Below, in pieces: positions 21,911 to 24,632 of a DNA stretch of 24,632 bases; the stretch's first letter is position 1, and the number at the start of each line of letters is the position of its first letter. This DNA comes from JBBDIO01 sp040880365 (GTDB lineage: Bacteria; Chloroflexota; Anaerolineae; Caldilineales; Caldilineaceae): contig JBBDIO010000164.1 of the NCBI GenBank assembly GCA_040880365.1, positions 1-24,632 on the forward strand, in the 5' to 3' direction. The notes beneath the pieces were generated by a model, which saw only the letters and a program-made list of their open reading frames with translations, did no database searches and had not been told where the DNA came from. Position numbers and translations under genes: made by a program.

Positions 21911-24632
21911 ATGCGATGTCTTCCCCAGCGGTTTTGGTTTGGCAAGCAGAGGCGTTTTTCCCGTGCCATACATGTGTGGCTCATGGTCTTGTTGCTTTGG
22001 GCCAATGTGTTGACGCCCCTGTCTGTCGGGGCCACGCCCGCTACCCGCCCGGCCAGTCCCCAACAGACCAGTGAACAAGATGCCGAGTGGAATCGGCGTT
22101 TGGAGGAGCAGGTGGAATTGCTCCTGGCCGATTTGTCGGTGGCCGATCGGGTGGGCCAACTGTTTGTAGTAGTTTTTCCGGGCAATGATACGGGCTATGA
22201 AAGCGATATTGCCGAGCTGATTCACGGCTATCGCATTGGGGGCGTCTTTCTGACGCCGCGCGCTGGCAATTTTACAAATCAAAGCGGGGTAGAAACACCG
22301 CGCTCGGTGGCCGCGCTTGCCAACCGCCTCCAGGCGCTGGCCTATGGCGTGCTCCTGCCTGCCGAGATCTCAATTCCCCCCGCGGGTGAGGGCGCAGAGG
22401 CTTCTGCGGAAAGTCCTGTCGCAAATCCCACTGCCAGCCCTGCTGCGAGTCCCACTGCGAGTCCCACCGCTAATTCCACTGCGAATTCCATCGCGAATCC
22501 AGCCCGGTTGCCGCCCGATTTGCCCCTGCTCGAAGCGGTGACGGGTGTCCCTGCGGTCAATCTGCCGCTTTTTGTGGGCATCGAGCAGGCCGGTGATCAC
22601 TTGCCGCAAACCGCGTTGCGGCGCGGCTTTACCCCCTTGCCCAGCCAAATGGCTCTGGGCGCGGCCTGGAATCCTGAATTGACCCGCCGCGTGGGCGCAA
22701 TCGTGGGCCAGGAGTTGAGCCTGGTGGGGATCAATCTGCTGTTTGGTCCCAATCTGGATGTGGTGGAACCGCCCCGTCTGGACGAAGTGGGACAGCTGGG
22801 GCTACATTCGTTTGGCGGCGACCCTTTTTGGGCCGCGCACCAGGCGCGCGCCTATATTACAGGCGTGCATGAGGGTGGCGAGGGACGCGTCGCCACGGTT
22901 GCAGGCCATTTTCCTGGGGCGGGGGATATCGACCGCTTGCCCGAGCAGGAAATTGCCACGGTGCAACAATCGTTGGCACAGCTGCGCAGCCAGGCATTGC
23001 CGCCGTTTTGGGCAGTCACCCGGCGCACATCATCTATTCTGGCGCCGGGGGGCGATCTGGGCGCGACCGATGCCCTGGCGACCAGCCCCACGCGCTACAG
23101 CGCATTTCAGGGTGGCGGATCGGGCCGCGCCACCCCACTCAATCTCACTCCCGAATTGTCGGTGGTTTTGGAGCAGGAAGCGTTTGCGGCGTGGGGCGAA
23201 CGGGGCGGAATTCTGGTGAGTCCGCCCTTGGGCTTGCCTTCCATTCGCCGCTATTACAGCCCCACGCAGGCCGAATTTCCCTATCGGCGCGTGGCGTTGG
23301 ATGCGTTTAGTGCCGGGCACGATCTTCTGGTTTTAGATCGATTCAGTGTGGATGGCGCGTGGGAAACCCAGATGCGCAATATCCAGGCGACGATTGGCTT
23401 TTTCCAGGAGCGCTATGTGAATGAGCCGGCATTTGCCCAGCAGGTAGACGAGTCGGTGCGCCGAATCCTGCGGCTCAAGCTGCGACTCTATGGCTTTGAA
23501 CCTCCCGTGTCGGACCCGGATGCAGATGCAGAATCTGGAGCAGAACCGGATGCAGAGTCGGATGGAGAGGCCGTAGAAACCCCGACCGCGACCGGCAGCG
23601 TATCGGCAACTGTATCCCCCGCTGCGACCCTCACTGTGACTCCTGCTGTGGCTGGCAGTGTATTTGACAGTGAGGACCCGGGCAATCTGGACCCGGCAGG
23701 GCCGGATGCCGGGTCGAACGGCGAGACCGTGTTCCCCAATCGGTTTGGTATGAATCGTGAAAATCTCCCTGTCGCCGAGCCGGAAAACAACGCTGGTGAC
23801 AGTGCGGGCACGCCGATTAGCACGATTAGCACGATTAGCAGAGGTCTGGTTCCCCTGGCAGATGTCTTGATTACCGAAGCACACCTGGCGCGTTTGAATG
23901 CAGACCATCGAGCCGCGACCCAGGCTGTGGTGAGCCAGGTCGCGCGCGAGTCGCTGACCACGCTCTATCCCGATAGCGGGGGCGCATCGGAAATTCTTTC
24001 GCTTTTGCCCCAGTCCGATGAACAGATCGTGATCTTTACCGAAAGCCGTCTGTTGCACGAATGCGCGTCGTGTCTGGCTGAACCGGCGGTGGGGCCAGAT
24101 GAATTTGCCGAAATTATGCTGGGTCTCTATGGACCGGGCGCCACGGGGCAATTGGCAGAAGACCAGATTACCAGTCTCACATTTGCCGATCTCGCCCAGG
24201 TGCTGGAAAGTGTCGCCTCTGTGCCCGTGGCCGCCGATTCTGACTCTGAAGGTGAGTTGCCGCTGGGCGATGGCGGCGAAGGGGAGACGGAGGACGCGGC
24301 GACGCCGCTGGACAAAAATGAGAAGATCAACATGCAGATCGATGAGGCCGAATGGATCATCTTTGCCATGTTGGATGTAGAACCGACAAACTTTCCCCAT
24401 AGCGCAGTGGTCAAGCAGTTTTTGCGCGAACGCGGCGATGCACTGACGAGCAAGCATCTGGTGGTCTTTGCGCTGCACGCACCCTATTTTCTCGATGCCA
24501 CCGAGCTGAGCAAGCTGCACGCCTATTATGGCGTCTATAGCAAGACGCAACCGTTTTTGGAAAACGCGGTGCGCGGATTTTTCCGCAGCTATACGCCCGG
24601 CGGCGCGCCCCCGGTGAGTGTGGCGGGCACAC
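21911..24632 (+). CDS. Secreted GH3-family protein, probably catalytically inactive (runs off the end)
   Basis: At least 907 residues, open at the window edge. A basic N-terminus and the hydrophobic HVWLMVLLLWANVL form a signal peptide or anchor. The GH3 N-terminal fold is recognisable from DRVGQLFVVVFPGN, YRIGGVFLTPRAGN, LPLFVGIEQAG, PSQMALGAAWNPEL and the GINLLFGPNLDVV strand. The usual KHFPGHGD motif reads GHFPGAGD (332-339), and the usual SDD nucleophile motif reads SPP (437-439), so both key positions are lost. A Thr/Ser/Pro-rich insert lies at about 171-197 and a longer acidic one at about 520-640. VARESLTTLYPD then begins the second GH3 domain. It probably binds wall or glycan material rather than cleaving it. 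The start is fixed by the promoter. Confidence 0.82.
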   Translation, partial: MRCLPQRFWFGKQRRFSRAIHVWLMVLLLWANVLTPLSVGATPATRPASPQQTSEQDAEWNRRLEEQVELLLADLSVADRVGQLFVVVFPGNDTGYESDIAELIHGYRIGGVFLTPRAGNFTNQSGVETPRSVAALANRLQALAYGVLLPAEISIPPAGEGAEASAESPVANPTASPAASPTASPTANSTANSIANPARLPPDLPLLEAVTGVPAVNLPLFVGIEQAGDHLPQTALRRGFTPLPSQMALGAAWNPELTRRVGAIVGQELSLVGINLLFGPNLDVVEPPRLDEVGQLGLHSFGGDPFWAAHQARAYITGVHEGGEGRVATVAGHFPGAGDIDRLPEQEIATVQQSLAQLRSQALPPFWAVTRRTSSILAPGGDLGATDALATSPTRYSAFQGGGSGRATPLNLTPELSVVLEQEAFAAWGERGGILVSPPLGLPSIRRYYSPTQAEFPYRRVALDAFSAGHDLLVLDRFSVDGAWETQMRNIQATIGFFQERYVNEPAFAQQVDESVRRILRLKLRLYGFEPPVSDPDADAESGAEPDAESDGEAVETPTATGSVSATVSPAATLTVTPAVAGSVFDSEDPGNLDPAGPDAGSNGETVFPNRFGMNRENLPVAEPENNAGDSAGTPISTISTISRGLVPLADVLITEAHLARLNADHRAATQAVVSQVARESLTTLYPDSGGASEILSLLPQSDEQIVIFTESRLLHECASCLAEPAVGPDEFAEIMLGLYGPGATGQLAEDQITSLTFADLAQVLESVASVPVAADSDSEGELPLGDGGEGETEDAATPLDKNEKINMQIDEAEWIIFAMLDVEPTNFPHSAVVKQFLRERGDALTSKHLVVFALHAPYFLDATELSKLHAYYGVYSKTQPFLENAVRGFFRSYTPGGAPPVSVAGT
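22421..22500. repeat. Degenerate 12-bp-period repeat inside the GH3 gene
   Basis: The segment codes for alternating Ala-Asn-Pro-Thr/Ala-Ser-Pro-Thr units and interrupts the GH3 domain. The DNA units (such as GCGAGTCCCACT) are similar but not identical. Confidence 0.75.
23815..23841. repeat. Three 9-bp in-frame repeats coding IST
   Basis: GATTAGCAC is repeated three times (last base of the third copy differs), giving ISTISTIS in the acidic linker of the GH3-family protein. Confidence 0.9.

Noticed and set aside
23333..24550. 405-codon open frame on the minus strand
   Set aside because: Antisense to the GH3-family gene, whose family motifs, signal peptide and promoter are clear.

Overview
The window looks like a chromosomal stretch of a GC-rich member of the Chloroflexota, probably from the Anaerolineae/Caldilineae side. 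This is inference from several features seen together: Thr-Pro spacer segments in exported proteins, a DUF2723-type GT-C glycosyltransferase with a C-terminal beta domain, PspC and SH3 proteins, an ECF sigma factor with a very long anti-sigma partner, and a PucC-like MFS carrier. No 16S rRNA or other decisive taxonomic marker is present. A run of 10 N at 3758-3767 shows that it comes from a scaffolded draft assembly. No insertion sequence, integrase, CRISPR array or phage gene was seen.

Layout. 1-33 is the likely tail of an upstream gene. 82-972 (+) encodes a metallo-beta-lactamase-fold hydrolase. 1010-2839 (-) is a two-gene unit: a DUF2071/YqjF-like protein followed by a UV-damage endonuclease (UvsE). 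2914-4831 (+) is one membrane glycosyltransferase gene, artificially split by the N run. 5171-6208 (+) encodes a protein with two PspC domains and ends at a strong bidirectional terminator. 6316-9987 (-) runs from an ECF sigma factor through a large acidic anti-sigma protein and formamidopyrimidine-DNA glycosylase (mutM/fpg) to a small YtxH-like protein. A tRNA-Leu(CAA) with a near-consensus promoter lies at 10189-10270.

The centre is the most unusual part. After about 800 bp without a convincing gene come two large + strand genes. The first (11074-12732) encodes a lipoprotein with an SH3 domain. The second (13200-16082) encodes four cytoplasmic cyclic-nucleotide-binding-like domains, one membrane span, a Thr-Pro spacer and an outer domain. 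The two proteins appear to share a related C-terminal domain, so they may form an inside-to-outside signalling or envelope-attachment pair. I know of no described system with this architecture.

The right half is mostly on the minus strand: a possible clan CD (caspase/CHAT-like) protein, a small ferredoxin-like-fold protein, a PucC-family MFS carrier, an AI-2E-family permease fused to a HAD phosphatase, and signal peptidase I with a long N-terminal tail. Divergent from the peptidase is a secreted GH3-family protein that runs off the window end and seems to lack its catalytic residues.

Many genes have no Shine-Dalgarno sequence. At least two (MFS and GH3) have promoters placed so that transcription should start at, or one base before, the ATG, which suggests leaderless mRNAs. 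Short in-frame tandem repeats have expanded low-complexity segments in many proteins, including the cytoplasmic enzyme Fpg.
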